Positions 10,401 to 21,690 of a DNA stretch of 64,000 nucleotides are shown in pieces. Origin of the DNA: Symbiodinium microadriaticum (taxonomy: Eukaryota > Sar > Dinophyceae > Suessiales > Symbiodiniaceae); NCBI GenBank assembly GCA_001939145.1, contig LSRX01000817.1:211548-275547 (forward strand), given 5' to 3'. Within the stretch, counting starts at the first letter, position 1. Each line of letters opens with the position of its first letter. The translations under genes and the position numbers were made by a program. The notes under the pieces are model-generated. The model saw only the letters and a program-made list of their open reading frames with translations. It was not told the DNA's origin and did not search any database.

Positions 10401-13400
10401 CTCCCTCGGCGAGGACTTCGTAGGCGGCGAGATTGTCGTCGTGGTAGATCACGCGGAGCAGTTCGTTGCCGTCCTCGTCCCGATCCCGCTGCGTGAAGTA
10501 GCCTGCCTCGCCCCAGCCGGACGAGATCCGATCCCACACATCGTCCTCTTCGATATTTCGTTCAATCACAACGGCACGCCCCTCACTGAGCTGTCTCCCG
10601 ATAGCCTCGACGACGTCGCTGTAGATAACCAGGTCCTTCATAACGGGGGACGCGTGGATCCAAAGTTGCCCGGGTCTGTGTCGGATCACTGCGGTCTCCA
10701 CGTAGCCAAGAGGAAGATCTCTGGGGTGTTCGTTGTGGAGGAGGTCCTCGGGCAGGATGGGCTCGACCACCCTGACGTGCTCTCCACAGTATTCGCCTGC
10801 ACGACACGTAGCAGACAGGCCGCCCACTTCCAGCAGCGCGGTGTCCGGGAAGCTCCCTGTGGGCACTGCTTCTTGCGTGGCCTGTCCCATAGCCGACATG
10901 GCTGTAGAATACATCACACTGAGGAAGGCGACGGTCTTCCACATGGTCCTTCTCTGGCTGCGTCTTGGTCTTGTAGTAGGGGTCGTGGTAGCCAAGTTCT
11001 CGCCTGCGGTCCCTCTGTTGCCACTCCAAGCCTCGTGGCGCCTGCGGGCCTCTCGTACTTCGGCTGCCGTGGGTAGAGGGAAACCAAGTCCACGAAGCAA
11101 CTTCTTCTCAGTCTTGTTGGCGTCGGGGTAGGTCCTCGGCGTGTAGGCAGCAACGGTCCAGCGTTGGCCGGTCGCGGGCTCGGAAGCATGACGAAGCCGA
11201 GGATCGAATTCCCAGACCTGCCTATTGGTGTCGAGCACTTCGCCCTCAATCTCTTGACCGTCAGGTCCGCGCCTCCAAGTGCCCCCGCCTTGTCGTTCGA
11301 TCCATAGACCTCCTCCTGAACCATCGCCCCAGCTTGTAACGTAGTTCGAGCTGCCCTTGAGGTTGTTCTTATCGGTGTGCATAGAGGCCGGGCAATCGCT
11401 GAGCACCGTGATTGCGCTCCACGACGCTCGTTCTTGGCCCTCTCCTCCAGCATGTTCGGTGAGGAATGCGTTCAGGTAGCAGGTGAGGTTTGCCCATCGT
11501 GCCGAGTTCTTACAAACTCCCTTGAAGCTGCCGTACGCATAGTAGCCGAATGCCACACGAGTGCCCCCAGCATCCAGATGAATGCCTTGGCGCCTCACGG
11601 GGCACTTCTCGAAGTCGTACTGCCGAAGGATCTCGGAGAGGCGCTCGTAAGAGAAATCTTGTTCACGGAGAGCGCCCGCTGCAGCAAGTTCGCCAGGATG
11701 TTCGTGGTGATGTCGTACTCCAGCCACGTCCTCGCCAATCTTGGCCAGGTCGCCTTTGGAGATGAAAACCTCTTCAACTCCGTCGTCCGAACCAGATGAA
11801 CAAGAGCGAAAAGAGTTCTCTTCTTTCGGCACCATACCGGCGCCGCTGTATCCATCCTTGCTCACTGCCGCTTGTGCACTCCGCATCGGTCCTTCAACAC
11901 CGCCAGCCTCGCCTCCAGCTCCTGGATCTCTGAGTAGGTGGCCTCGTCGATCTCCTGCTCCATGGGTCCCCTCTCCTCGGGACTCCGGTCTCGGCGCGCC
12001 GCCCTTGCCTTTGGCCGTGTGGTGGTCATATGCTTTGGCATCCACGGTGACGTCATCCATGGCGACATCGAGGTCGTTGACGAGGCGCTGTCGTGGATCT
12101 CGTTGGGGTACCCTGTGCGTGCCGCCGTCGACGGTGGGATCGGGCGCCAGTCGCTGAGCTCTCCGTTCGGATCCTCGACCACCCCCCATGCTGACGACCC
12201 CGTCTCGCTCAACGGTGGGGGCGGTACTTTGGTGTTCTTCTCGGGGTTCTTCGTGTGGCGCTTCACCGTTGTCTCCTTTGCGTCCAGGGTGCGGCGATGG
12301 CGTCGCCACATCACGAAGCGCTTCAGGTCGGGTGACATATTGTCGCCGTTCTGCCTCTCCTCCTCCGAAGCCCAGCTCGCGTAGTTCTCCGGGATGTCCA
12401 CGTAGGAACTTCCCCGAAAGCGGCCTATGGTCATCACCGTCGAGTCGGGCGCCATGGCGTCCCTCACCTTCAACATCAGGCTCCCTCTGGTCTCCTTGGC
12501 CACCGTGTGGATGCCCAACCTGTCCGCTTCCGCTTTGAGCTCCGCGAGGTTCATGGACGAAAGGCCCTTGGGCACCGTTGAAGTGCCGCGGTTGTGCTCC
12601 GAGTCCGCGTTGAGCACCGTCCGAAGTTCCGGGCACGTCCACTTTGCATTCACCGCCAAGCCTCTCCTGTTGCACTCGCTCAGCAGCTCCACCTTGGTCA
12701 TTTTCCATACCGAGGTCGCCGGGGCAGCCTGGCTCATGCCGCGGAAGGAGGCAGGGATGAAGGGCTGTTTGCCTGTTAAAGACGCTTCGGCCGACCCAAA
12801 GAACTGGATAGCCATCTGTCGCATGCACGTCCCTAGCGGTCCACACTTCAGCAACTGTACTCAGCAATCTCTGTGACATGCAACTGATCCCGCAAGTCTC
12901 TCTCAGGCTTCCAAGCTGCGAAAGTAATTGATCACGCTGTTGTACATGAGGGGTTCTCCAGGATCGGGGGTCAAAGAAGTATTTCCTTGGAGTGGTGTGA
13001 ACTCTGACTAGCTTCTCGGGAGTCTCTATCCAAAAATCACGGAGTTCAACTTTAGCCCACCAAGCAAGGAACACAGTCTCATTGAGTACATCGGCAACCA
13101 GCATGTCTCGAACTGCAGGGTCTATCTTTTTGTCATAAAAGATCTTTGGGCTAGTACTGCACGATGAAGAACTCATAGGGCCTCCTACATCACCATCCCC
13201 CGCACAAGAAGTCATGTATACCTCACGCGAGCTCAACACTGCCGTGCCATGTGCCTCCCAGCTCTTTGGTAGCTGAGACATGTCCGGCTTCTGATTGGAG
13301 TCGGACTCGATAAGGACGGCAGGGTGCCCACTGCTGGTCTCAATGAGCTCGAGTTCCCCTTCGGAGAGCTTGCGAAAACGGGCCCTGTTCATCCCAAGGT

Positions 13401-15186
13401 CGAGGACCAGCCCAAGGTGTCCCAGAGCCGGACGGGACATCAAAAGAGGAAGATCTCCATGAACAACCGCGGCCTTCACAGCGACCCACTTGCCCAGGAT
13501 GTTCGTCAGGATGATCGCCGCGTAGGTTGACTCGTAGATGCGGCTAGCCGCCCCGAACCTGAAGCATTCACGTTCGTAAACAAAGTCGACCTCGAAGCCA
13601 CGCCCTTTGACTGCCCCGAGGTACCTCTCCAACCAAGCTGTGCCAACGACCGTCTTCGAGCAGGCCGAGTCCAGGATCGCATAGAGCGGCTCGCCATTCT
13701 TGCAGGTGGTGAGCTCGAATATCTCGTTTGTCACATGCACGGTCTGCGCCTTGTCAGCGGCGGCGCGGTTCGGGCACTCTGGGTCCTTGTGCCAGTGACC
13801 GCGCTGCCCACACGAGGCACAGTGGCTCTTCGACTTGGCCAACAAGATTTTCGCTTCCGCGGCCTTCTTCACGTTGGCAGGGTTGAACTTGGGTCCACTG
13901 GCTTTGTTTCCGATCTCGGTGGTCCCGCGGGCTTTCGCTGCGTCCTTGTACTTCGCCTTCGCTGTCATGTACGTGATGTAGAGCTCCCCGGTGTCCTGGT
14001 CGAGGCGGTCCTCGAGAAGCTCGTCGCCATCCGACAGGTCCTCATTGTCGTCGTAGCCGTCCTCTGCGTGGTTCACCGAGTTGTAGCGCCGGCCACCTGT
14101 AGTCTCGCGGCCGCCCTTCTCCCACGGTTTCCTCATTGACCTGTCCAACACTATGGCCGCTTGTTGGAGCACCCGTAGGGCATATTTGTTGCCCACCGAC
14201 GCAAGCAAAGAGACCTCGGTTGTCTCATCGAGGTTCGCCCGGTCAACGTACAACCAAGCATTTGCCACGTCGGGCAAAGTGCATCCGCACTCTGTGACCC
14301 GAGCCAGCAGCCTGTTGAACTCGGCCGTGTAGTCGCGGAACGTTTGAGACGGCTTCCGCCTCAGTTTGCGGAATAGGTCGCTGAGCGACCGCCCCACCTG
14401 GGTGACCTCGACGTCCAAGTAGTGCTGGCGGATCCAGTCCTTGAGGTAGTCAACGCCTCCTTCCTGGGCCAGCTCGTTTACGCTGAGTGATTCAGCGTTC
14501 ACCCATGCTGAACCCTGTAAGTTCTGGTAGAGGACCAAGGCTCGTTGGTCCCTCGACAGCTTTGTCATCTTCTCCCAAGCCGCCACTTGCCGCAAATAGC
14601 TCCGGGCCGACGTTCCCAGGTCCGCCGCCCCATCGCCATCACCGCTGAAACTCGGTATCAGCAACTTCTCGGACGGCCCCTTGCCTCCACCGCCAACAGG
14701 TACTCCTCGATCTTCTCCTCCATGTCCATGCGTAGACGTACTCCAGGGTCTCGTGCTCGACGGTGGTCCAGTGGTCGCCATCGAGGATGGCGAGGGCGTA
14801 CACGTAGATCTTGCTCCATTGTCCATCCACGAAGTCGCCGTCCAAGCCTGCGTACTCGGTTCCGCAGTGTAGGTGTTGCCATGGGTCCACGTAGGCGTAG
14901 TCCCCGCTGAGGTAGCCGTTGAGGTAGTCCATGTCGCCGCGTCGCGTTCACCCCAGTGTCCGCTGTGCCAATCGTAGCCTTGACCACCCCATCTGTTCCA
15001 CCATCCACCATGCCACTCTGGATGCCAAGTGCCCCTTGACGTCCAAGTCCCCCAAGACCCGTCGGAAGCACGGCGGTCTCCAGGCGCTGTGGTGTCGCCT
15101 GAGCTGCCATCGCTGCTGCTGTCTGCGCGGCGATTGGTCCAGTCAGTCCAAGAGTCAGCTCTCGGTGCGGTTTTCCTCCATGCCAT
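7415..15186 (-). CDS. Ty1/copia retrotransposon Gag-Pol polyprotein, 3' end truncated
   Basis: About 2590 residues counted from the ATG at 15186; the frame is open slightly further upstream through a TTG. Visible in order: Trp/Gly-rich N-terminus; Gag-like helical region (about 14620-14120); CCHC zinc knuckle with C456, C459, H464, C471, an unusually long last spacing; aspartic protease with DSA at D506; a poorly conserved linker; an HxD...H...R oxygenase-like domain; a short hydrophobic segment (about 10945-10880); integrase zinc finger H1667, H1672, C1700, C1703; integrase core D1730, D1789, E1824; reverse transcriptase with HVDD (D2339, D2340); and RNase H, ending just after FGAETMA at the single N at 7414. 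Domain order protease-integrase-RT-RNase H is that of Ty1/copia. It replicates through RNA and inserts with its own integrase. No LTR could be identified on either side. Segments at about 14930-14640 and 12850-11860 look more protein-like in another frame, so the copy is probably indel-damaged or frameshifted. Confidence 0.93.
11135..11670 (-). other. 2OG-Fe(II) oxygenase-like domain inside the copia polyprotein
   Basis: Conceptual residues H1270-x-D1272, H1333 and R1342 form the iron and 2-oxoglutarate binding signature of the double-stranded beta-helix oxygenases. The spacing (63 residues from first to second His, 9 from His to Arg) is close to human PHD2 (H313, D315, H374, R383). A Gly-rich strand GSGGGLWIE follows the HxD, and the segment RHASEPATGQRWTVAAYTPR carries the last His and Arg. 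The domain lies in the same frame as integrase and RT, between the frame-ambiguous linker and the hydrophobic segment. The motif is seen directly; enzyme activity and substrate are unknown. Confidence 0.6.
11862..12854 (-). other. Alternative-frame open segment within the copia element (SAP-like and GRFRG motifs)
   Basis: A second minus-strand frame, shifted by one base from the main polyprotein, stays open for 330 codons here and is more protein-like than the main frame, which is Gly/Arg/His-rich in this stretch. It contains two helical repeats resembling SAP modules (MTKVELLSECNRRGL and MNLAELKAEADRLGI), then a GRFRGSSYVDIPENYASWA segment resembling the GKYKG...IP..Y..W motif of DUF3820-type domains, and ends in a short charged helix. 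Its stop lies where the main frame regains sense. Either two compensating indels or a frameshifted module would explain this. There is no ATG at its 5' limit. Confidence 0.5.
13770..13824 (-). other. CCHC zinc knuckle of the copia Gag
   Basis: The translation reads HCASCGQRGHWHKDPEC, i.e. C-x2-C-x4-H-x6-C; the usual retroviral knuckle has four residues in the last interval. It normally binds element RNA during packaging. Confidence 0.75.
14639..14932 (-). other. Alternative-frame open segment at the copia N-terminus
   Basis: A 97-codon frame starting at an ATG overlaps the N-terminal part of the polyprotein. It reads as a Tyr/Trp/Asp-rich, plausible protein sequence (for example GDYAYVDPWQHLHCGTEYAG), whereas the main frame here is Thr/Ser/Pro-rich low complexity. 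It may be the original frame, broken by an indel. No family was recognised. Confidence 0.3.
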
Positions 15187-15199
15187 ACTAACCAAAGGT

Positions 15200-15478
15200 A
15201 AGTGAATCGGACGAGGAGGAGAGAGGCGAAGAGTTTCCGGCTCCCAGAGGGAGAGGACGCAGTTCTGCTCAAGAGATCATATAAGGGCCTTAATACATTC
15301 GAAGAGGGTTCCCTTAAAGGGATCCTTAAAGGGTTCCAGTAAGGGGCCAAAAACGGTACCGATTCAGGACGCTAAGCTGCCGATACTGGCAGAACAAAGC
15401 CGCTTAATGAGCCAGCTAGCTCTCAAAGGCTTGATTCGTAAGAAATCTGATATGCATGTAAGATCCCCGAAGGCCGCC
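15200..15478. other. Sequence upstream of the copia ORF
   Basis: No LTR recognised. 15284-15345 carries TATAAGGGCCTTAATACATT and AAAGGGATCCTTAAAGGG, related to the family B flank. Confidence 0.4.
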
Positions 15479-15562
15479 TAAACCCTAAACCCCTAAACCC
15501 TAAACTCCTAAACCCCTAACCCCTAAGCCCCTAAACCTCTAAACCCCTAAACCCTAAACCCC
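15479..15562. repeat. Telomere-like array, CCCTAAA orientation
   Basis: Left arm of a pair with 15680-15780; GC-rich spacer about 115 bases. Confidence 0.9.
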
Positions 15563-15679
15563 TCTGCTGCCCCGGGCCCGGGCTGTGTTCATCTGCAGCC
15601 TCCCCCTCCGCCTTCGTCGCAGCTGCGGTGATCTGCTGCCGGAGCCTTGGAGGGGCTTTCCCAAAGGTATTGGTCTGTA

Positions 15680-15780
15680 GGGTTTAGGGCTCTTAGGGTT
15701 TAGGGATTTTAGGGTTTAGGGTTTAGGGTTTAGGGCTTTTAGGGTTTGGGGCCTTTAGGGTTTAGGGTTTAGGAGTTAGG
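15680..15780. repeat. Telomere-like array, TTTAGGG orientation
   Basis: Right arm of the pair with 15479-15562. Confidence 0.9.
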
Positions 15781-15782
15781 GT

Positions 15783-16820
15783 ATTGACACCAACCTCACA
15801 AAGCTAGAACCAGGTACTCCACATGGGTATTCTCGAAGTAAACCGACTCCTGCTTCCTTCCCGATGACATGACATGTGGTACCATTCAGAGAGGTCGTGG
15901 ATCCGGCGTGGGAATGCAAGAACCATGGAACTTCGTTCAAGCAAAGTACGCGTAACTTCTCTCTGAAATCGCCGCGGCCGGAAAAGTTAGACTCCTTGAG
16001 ACCGGGTGATGATCTCTCTCAGCATCGAAGCTCCCAGAGTCCTGGGACCCGTTTTGCCAGCGCTGTGGCCAAGCAAGTCCGGCAGCTCCTGAGAAGCTTG
16101 CGTGCCACACTCGGCCCCGAAGAGATCGAGCTGCCTCGCAATGCGGGAAACCATTGTGCAGATGAGGGTATCTCCACAGATGTATACACGAAGTTCATGA
16201 ACATGTAGATCCTCGCAAATAAAGCAAGAACTGTATGTGTATGCCTAGAAATGACTTGTATTCACAGTTGAGTTCATGTTTATGTTCCACACACAGACAG
16301 ACACACAGGCTAGGTCTAAATCTAAACTTCCTGCAATATTCTACGACCTAAAAGTTGTGCTTTGAGCAGATATGCACACACAAGAGGAGACCACACTCCG
16401 ACTCTTTCTCCGACCGCAGTCCCTGGGCCTCTTCACGGCATCCATGAGCTCGCTGCGATAGGCTTCGCGGTTGTCCTCCGAGAACTCTCAGCTTCACGGC
16501 CCGACCTCCACCCCTCCTAAACCCCAAACCCCTCATAGCAGAGGAAGTTGGGGGGGCGTATCAAAGACAGCGCAGCAACAATTAGAGACATGGTCGCGGG
16601 CAACCTTGCGAGTGTTGGTGGTGTAGGTGCTAGTGCTACTGCTAGTGCTGGTGCGGGTGCTAGTGTCAGTGCTTGTGCTAGTTGTAGACGTAGTAATTTG
16701 TACAGAGTGGTGGCTAGCAGTGGCATCCGTAGTCGCCGTCGTTAGTAGTCGTATTGACCGTGGTAATGGCAGCGGATGTTGCATCGGCAGTGGGAGTGGT
16801 GGGTGGCGGTGTCTAGGATG
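15783..16820. other. Unique sequence, no gene recognised
   Basis: Contains a GTG-started 110-codon plus frame (15876-16208) without recognisable domain and a hexanucleotide-like GTGCTA region (16612-16690). Confidence 0.45.
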
Positions 16821-16821
16821 T

Positions 16822-16929
16822 CTGGTTCCCTGTTGGGGCCATATTAAAAATCATCATTTTTAATCCTTACAGTAATAGGGTTCTATTATAACAAAAATGT
16901 ACAATTGTATCCAAGAAGGACCCAGATGT
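16822..16929. mobile_element. Foldback element, family H
   Basis: Ends TCTGGTTCC and AAGGACCCAGA; internal TTTTTAATCC and AGGGTTCTATTATAAC. A second copy begins at the N-gap edge (44036). Confidence 0.6.
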
Positions 16930-17128
16930 CAGGAGCAGCAAAGGTGGCAGAGGAGCTCCTCGTCGGGCCAATCTTCGGCAACATGTGCGCAGTAGCAGCG
17001 ACTATCCGGCCCCTGGCGAGATAAAACCGCAGGAACTTGGAACGCAATCTTTGGGACAGCGGAGCCCGGGGCCCGGTATACCCGAATGCTGTTGCAGTGC
17101 TTCTGTGCTGAGGACTGCAGCTAAGTCC

Positions 17129-17247
17129 CCTAAGGGTTCATATATACCCAAATAGTAGAGACTTTGGCCTGAAAGTAGTCCCTATGTAGGTACTTTGGAG
17201 CCAATGTATAGACTGTATGAAATAGATGGACCCTTATCTTAGGGTTC
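17129..17247. mobile_element. Foldback-like element, family M (single copy here)
   Basis: CCCTAAGGGTTCATATATAC at the left is roughly inverse to ATGGACCCTTATCTTAGGG at the right. Confidence 0.45.
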
Positions 17248-18000
17248 TGTTTTCTAATGATGATACTTGCATTCCCCACGCCGGCTGCACGACTTTGTCG
17301 CCTAGGTTGACGTTGGACTTTGCTTCGCTCGCAGTTGTCAGTAACGGACCTGCATCACGATAGAGCCGTAAGCTACATCCAGCTTCCAATAGAACCGTCA
17401 ACGTCTAAGCTCGTGGTGCAGACGGATGCGGCCTTGGTGGCATTCAAAAGATACTTCGCCTGCACGGAGGGAAGTGAGAATTTCGAAAACCCACAGCCGA
17501 AGCTTTGCACATGTGTGGACCAATCCTAGCCGCATCATTTCGGAACCGTGCATCCTGTGTTGCGTCTGCAGAGAGAGAGAAAGCAAACTGCAACTTTGAG
17601 ACTATGCAGCATGTACCGCTAGCTTACCGAAGCAAAACAAGAGATTACAGGCTTGCAGTACAAATTGACAAGTCTTCAGCTTCTCTTTGCGATGGGTACA
17701 AGCGCAATGCCGGTGATGCTGCTTTCGATGAGATGATGTCATAGTGACACAAACCATGTTACTGAGCGGAATGATTCTGATTCTGTGGGTGCAGCTGCTA
17801 CTGCTGAAGATAATGAAGATGAAAATAAGGATGGCGGAGTGACTATCCGTATCCCCTTCTCTGCGACGGTGACTGCGTGGGCTGCACACGAAGACGACGG
17901 CGACAACTGCCACCGCCACCACCACTTGCTTACGACTTCACCTTTTCCCTGCTCTTCTGAGATTCTGTTCGCAAAAGGATGGTTTAGGGTTTAGGGGTTT
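17248..18000. other. Unique sequence, no feature recognised
   Basis: Short ORFs only. A minor TTTAGGG run (17981-18006) ends it. Confidence 0.5.
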
Positions 18001-18107
18001 AGGGTCTAGGTTGCTGTCCGAGGTCTCGACCAGGATCTTCATATCTGCTTCGAGGGGATCCGTCGTGAGCCTTGAACAGGTCGGGTTTGAGACTGGGAGC
18101 TCAAGTT

Positions 18108-18226
18108 CCCAGAGACTCCAAAACCTCGTAATCAAGGAATATCTACCTGAAATTCTTAAATGATAATAGGAACCCTAATACGATTTAAGGTGTATTCCTT
18201 AATTCAAGGGTTTTGGAGTCTCTGGG
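18108..18226. mobile_element. Foldback element, family C
   Basis: Arms CCCAGAGACTCCAAAACCT and GGTTTTGGAGTCTCTGGG are close inverted complements. A second copy lies at 55419-55530. Confidence 0.8.
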
Positions 18227-18385
18227 TTCAACGATGCGCAGGCTCAAGAGGGACGATGGATCCGCAACGGAACAGCTTCGCCATGGCCCCCGGCATCTGT
18301 ATAAGGACCTTTGCCAACCGTTGGAGCAGATGATTCCGCACCCTCAGCACGCGAGATCGGGATTTCGGGCTTCCCTACAAGTACC

Positions 18386-18507
18386 TATAGCCTCCACTGT
18401 AGTTCCTTTTTGGGGTTAGCTTTGGGGTTAGCCAATTGTATGGTTAGGATGCTATAATATGAATTTGGTTAACCAAAAAAGGGAGCTACAATGGAGACTA
18501 CAAGTAG
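18386..18507. mobile_element. Foldback element, family E
   Basis: Arms CTCCACTGTAGTTCCTTTTT and GGGAGCTACAATGGAGAC. Second copy at 42381-42470. Confidence 0.75.
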
Positions 18508-18598
18508 TCCTCAGACAACCAGCTAAGAATGCATGCCGAAGACCAGCACACAATGTTCACTGTATGGGGGTTACATCGGGGTTTGGAGTATGTAGATC

Positions 18599-18600
<2 letters not shown>

Positions 18601-18632
<32 letters not shown>

Positions 18633-18652
18633 TACTACTACTACTACTACTA
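18601..18652. repeat. ACG then ACT triplet repeat
   Basis: Ten ACG units switch in phase to ACT units. Confidence 0.95.
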
Positions 18653-19725
18653 AGACTAGCCTTACCAATTATAATGCTCCACTACAAAAACACGCAATAC
18701 GATCCTGCCCTAAAGCCAGCGCTACGATGCTATAGCCACCATAGCATTACTTCTAGCGCCGGTGTAGGAGGGACCTCGACCCATGTAGTCCGGGGATCAC
18801 GCATCCGACCTTCCTTGGCGGCTGTGAGCACCATCCGAGGATTGAAGAAGAGGCCTCAGCAATCGAGAAGATAGGGGGCCTCAGTGTGTAGAAAAAGGGG
18901 TCCTGCAGAAGGTTCCGTTTTAAAGCTTTAAGGGGTCTCCATAAGGTTTCGTCTAGGGGACTTTATAATCAGAATAAGCTGTTGGGGTCTATTCTGTAGT
19001 ACTTCTCGAAGGGAGGCAACAAAGCGGAGTACTCAGCAACACTTCTCGTTTAAAGTTCTATCAGCACCTGGTGCAGGGAGTTTTGAACATGCGGAGGCTC
19101 GTCTCAACTCAGTTTGCACCACCTGCAATGAGATTGACAAGTAATTGCTGCAGAATGCATTTTTCTCATTTGATCCCTCAGCACCCTCGATTAAGCATGC
19201 ACGGCTTGCTTATGTAGCGACAGACGGCTCCAAGAAGTTCGCAGAGTCCCGAAAGCCACCACTGGAGAGACGGCTGATCACTAAACAGGCACGGGCTATG
19301 CTCAACGAAGCCGGGATGCTCTCATGAAGGCGAAGCACGCGCTGGAGGGCCTGGACGAAGCACAAAACTGTGCGAGTTCTGTTTGTGCTGCCTTTGCTCC
19401 GCATGATGCTTTGATACCAAGTCAAGGAAGCAAAATCGGCTCAACCAGAACCCTCCGCCATACCTCACCACCGGGCGAGCGCTGACAAAGCGACAGTCTG
19501 AGAAGTCGAAGTTTCCGCTCAAACTCAGAATGAGAATATGTGCTTGCCTATTCATTTCGGGGGGGGGGGGGACTTGTGTTGCGCAGCTTTGGTGGAAAGC
19601 TGTGGTACTCTGCCCAAGCCCTAGCAAAAAATAGCTTGCCTCTAGGCTGGTCGCAGACTCCAGGAGCTGCACAAGCTGCATAGGATCCTCCTGCAGGCTT
19701 TTTTTTCACCGGAGTTGAAGCAAAC
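18653..19725. other. Unique sequence, no feature recognised
   Basis: A poly-G run at 19558-19570. 18893-19020 has short TTAAGGGGTCTCC-type segments resembling foldback arms but no clear pair. Confidence 0.45.
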
Positions 19726-19726
19726 T

Positions 19727-19797
19727 CGGTTTAGGGTTTGGGGTTTAGGGGTTGAGGGGTGTAGGGGTTTAGGGGTTTAGGGTTTAGGGTTCAGGGA
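19727..19797. repeat. Telomere-like array, TTTAGGG orientation
   Basis: About eight units. Confidence 0.85.
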
Positions 19798-19897
19798 GCA
19801 AAACAGGTTTGCGAGAAAGGAGATTGCGGCTACATCTCCTACTGAAATGTAGGGGCAAAAACTGGAAGACTTGGCAGCTGTGAGTGGCTCTTCCGGT

Positions 19898-19997
19898 ATA
19901 TGGGACTTTCCGAAAATTAGGCTACCTTATTTTGGGGGTCCTGACAAGAAGGATCCTACTATTTAGGGTACTATATTAGGGTCCTCTGTTTTCGGAC
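19898..19997. mobile_element. Foldback element, family D
   Basis: Left GGGACTTTCCGAAAATTAGG, right GGGTCCTCTGTTTTCGG. Second copy at 22335-22444. Confidence 0.75.
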
Positions 19998-20048
19998 GCT
20001 GGCATCATTGCGAGCCTGAAGTGAAGCCTTCATCGGATCTCGCAGCAC

Positions 20049-20153
20049 TACTGGTTCTCAGAAGGCGGAGGAATGGGTTGTTGGGACGACTTTTGGGGAC
20101 CTTAAGGGACTATCATAGGGATCCAGCCCCCCATTCCCTACTGAGAACCAGGG
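20049..20153. mobile_element. Foldback element, family F
   Basis: Left CTGGTTCTCAG...GGAATGGG, right CCATTCCCTACTGAGAACCA. Second copy at 56497-56607. Confidence 0.75.
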
Positions 20154-20690
20154 AGACTATCCACGGATTCTGCGGCCCATGGAACTCCTGAAGGTCGTCC
20201 CGCGTGTTTTTTAAGGCAACCTGCGCTCACCAAGCCTTCCTTCTCGAAGCACGGTCGCCCAACAAACGAAACTACGAAAAGTACGTGAAAAGGGTAACTG
20301 CAACCTATGACCGATCCCCTGAGTCTGATAGTCTGATACTTCGGATCAGCACAAGGCACGGCCAGCCTCTGCCAGCTCGATCAACTCGTCTGCCGTCCAC
20401 CTGCAAATTCCCAAACTTCTTGCCCGTACAGATTTTGCCAGTTCCCCCTCCTTTTTACTGCTCTGCTACATGTGTTTCTAAGGTCGGGTCCGCGTCTTGA
20501 TCCTGAGACCCGGAGAGTTCTTGTGCAAGCGTGGATGGGCTGATGGCTCTTCTCAGCACCACCCATGCAAACAATGGCAGTGTCATGTGGAAGCTGCCAG
20601 ATGATCCCAGCAGAATCGCCCGAAAACCGATGCCGAGAGACTCGTGCTACAATCCTGATGCTGGAAAGCACCCAGTGACCTCCGCATACC
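20154..20690. other. Unique sequence, no feature recognised
   Basis: Frames up to 98 codons on both strands; none recognisable. Confidence 0.5.
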
Positions 20691-20834
20691 CTAAACCCTA
20701 AACCCTACAACTGTTCTCCATTTCTGGAGTCAGCACTGACACTTGAAGCCTGCAACTTCCCGGCTCTCACTCCTCTCACTCCCTTCTTAACACGGAGCCT
20801 TGTCAACAAAGGAACTATCTAAGTCGATCAGTAT

Positions 20835-21032
20835 TTGCTGCCTTGGCACGACTATAAAGAAGGAGCCCAAAAGGGGACCCTGATTTTGAGACCTACCCTT
20901 TTGCTGCCTTGGCACCCTTATAAAGAAGGAGCCCAAAAGGGGACCCTGATTTTGAGACCTACCCTTTTGCTGCCTTGGCACCCTTATAAAGAAGGAGCCC
21001 AAAAGGGACCCCAATTTTGTGAACTACCCTAA
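20835..21032. repeat. 66-base tandem repeat, three units, derived from a family-A-like arm
   Basis: Starts of TTGCTGCCTTGGCAC at 20835, 20901 and 20967. Each unit ends with an arm like GGGGACCCTGATTTTGAG and CTACCC, resembling family A right arms. Confidence 0.85.
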
Positions 21033-21159
21033 ACCCTAAACCCCTAAACCCCCAATTGCTGCCTTGCCGTCTAGCTTTCTACTGATGGTTCCGTCACCCT
21101 GCCTCGGCCGGAGCATCCTGGGATCGATCGGAGGTCTGCTTTCTTCAATTTAATAGCGT

Positions 21160-21206
21160 TTAGGGTTTAGGGTTTTAGGGTTTAGGATTTAGGTTTTAGG
21201 GTTTTG
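21160..21206. repeat. Telomere-like array, TTTAGGG orientation
   Basis: Pairs with a short CCCTAAA run at 21026-21050, about 110 bases away. Confidence 0.75.
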
Positions 21207-21404
21207 CTGCGACAGGCTAAGAACTCAGCACGGTGTTTCGGTTGCTACACATCTTTCGTAGTGTCCAAGCTGAACAGGTGTAAACCAGCACTCCTGAGCA
21301 CAGCTAGAAGCCCTCGGCGGTTTATCGCATGTTCACTGTTCGAATCATGGTGTCGCTTGGATGCCATACTACCCTTACTGCGACAGAAGCAGCAGCAGAA
21401 AAGC

Positions 21405-21618
21405 AGGAGCGGCAGCAACAACAACAACAACAACAACAACAACAACCTACAACTACTACTACTACTACAACTACAACAACTACAACTACAACTACAACGA
21501 CCGACGACGACGGCGATGGCTACGACGACTACTACGACGACGACTACTACTTCTGCTGCTGCTACTACTGCTACTGCTACTGCTACTGCTACTGCTACTG
21601 CTACTGCTACTGCTACTC

Positions 21619-21671
<53 letters not shown>

Positions 21672-21690
21672 GCCAACACTGCTGCACGGA
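21405..21690. repeat. Compound triplet repeat (CAA, ACT, ACG, GCTACT)
   Basis: About 285 bases with strict triplet phase while the motif changes several times. Confidence 0.95.

Noticed and set aside
7759-11131. Many plus-strand ORFs of up to 298 codons
   Set aside because: Antisense shadows of the GC-rich copia polyprotein, which carries the recognisable domains.
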